Shown here in pieces: positions 6,991 to 7,272 of a stretch of 7,272 bases of DNA. Source of the DNA: DASSWB01 sp035705495 (GTDB taxonomy: Bacteria > Bacteroidota > Bacteroidia > Flavobacteriales > Flavobacteriaceae); NCBI GenBank assembly GCA_035705495.1, contig DASSWB010000014.1, positions 1 to 7,272 on the forward strand. The letters run 5' to 3'. The position numbers and the translations under genes are program-made. How positions within the stretch are numbered: the stretch's first letter is position 1; every line of letters starts with the position of its first letter. The notes beneath the pieces are model-generated. The model was not told the origin of the DNA and made no database searches. It worked only from the letters and a program-made list of their open reading frames with translations.

Positions 6991-7272
6991 TCATTGACGT
7001 TTGGCAATTTCTTTGATTTCGTCGGATTCTATTCGGGTTTTTGAATAGGCATTATTCCCAACATAAACCATTGCCTTTGCAATCGTGGAAGGATGAATGC
7101 TTTTATACTTTTTTAAATGCCCCAGTAGCAAATGATCTCCGAGTTTCATTACTTTTTTCCAAGCATATTCAAACGGCCGGTTTTCTTTCCGGTCTCCGGC
7201 GATTAATGAAGGTTGAAAAAAATAGGTCTGCGGAATTTTTTGTTTTAAAACATCGCGTTCCATTTCCCCTTT
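6991..7272 (-). CDS. NAD(P)-binding Rossmann-fold protein, SDR/HTATIP2 (TIP30)-like, C-terminal part only
   Basis: The frame is open to the right edge, so the visible 93 residues are the C-terminal part of a longer protein; the ATG at 7263 is probably internal. The first visible residues, KGEMERDV, correspond to the end of the YxxxK active-site region of atypical short-chain dehydrogenases, where Lys-Gly-Glu-x-Glu is characteristic of the HTATIP2/YbjT-like group. The next stretch (FFQPSLIAGDRKENRP) matches the substrate-side loop with Pro-x-x-x-x-Gly-x-Arg. A helical segment then ends in IHPSTIAKAMVYVG, the usual C-terminal helix after a V/I-HPxxVA-type motif. The glycine-rich nucleotide site is outside the window, so cofactor binding is inferred from the family. 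The substrate is unknown. It is the first visible gene of the convergent operon, and the CYTH gene starts 18 bases past its TGA stop. Confidence 0.85.
   Translation of the reverse strand, partial: KGEMERDVLKQKIPQTYFFQPSLIAGDRKENRPFEYAWKKVMKLGDHLLLGHLKKYKSIHPSTIAKAMVYVGNNAYSKTRIESDEIKEIAKRQ

Noticed and set aside
1..7272. Mobile element, CRISPR array, tRNA or other RNA gene
   Set aside because: Reading both strands showed no transposase or integrase, regularly spaced repeats, terminal inverted repeats or cloverleaf-like sequences; nearly every base belongs to a coding region with uniform composition.

Overview
The window looks like chromosomal DNA from a member of the Bacteroidota, most likely a flavobacterium-like organism. 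The clues are the AT-rich composition, A-rich leaders in place of strong Shine-Dalgarno sequences, the character of the RND efflux proteins, and three separate predicted lipoproteins. The genus cannot be told from the sequence. Gene density is very high: the longest stretch without a gene is the 60-base convergent gap at 5935-5994.

Positions 1-5996 (+ strand) hold the end of a transcription unit encoding a complete tripartite multidrug-type efflux pump. The C-terminal 85 codons of an unidentified, highly charged protein overlap the next start codon by 4 bases (ATGA). Next come a lipoprotein periplasmic adaptor (AcrA/MexA type), a full-length HAE1-type RND transporter (AcrB/MexB type) with all expected proton-relay residues, and a TolC-like outer-membrane factor of the NodT type. 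Spacings are 9 and about 10 bases, so one transcript is expected. It ends at a strong GC-rich hairpin with a T-tract at 5967-5996. The adaptor bridges pump and channel, so substrates taken from the periplasm or inner membrane leave the cell using proton motive force. The promoter lies left of the window.

Positions 5995-7272 (- strand) hold a convergent run of three closely packed genes. In transcription order they are the C-terminal part of an NAD(P)-binding SDR-like (HTATIP2/TIP30-type) protein cut by the right window edge, a short CYTH-domain triphosphate tunnel enzyme, and a YciI-domain protein carrying a lipoprotein signal. Gaps are 18 and 9 bases, so an operon is likely, with its promoter right of the window. 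No functional link between these three is evident.

I found no RNA genes, mobile elements, CRISPR arrays or sizeable repeats. No convincingly new system is visible. The points most worth checking are the unidentified gene coupled to the pump, two altered positions in the pump's aromatic drug-binding trap, and the secreted YciI-domain lipoprotein.
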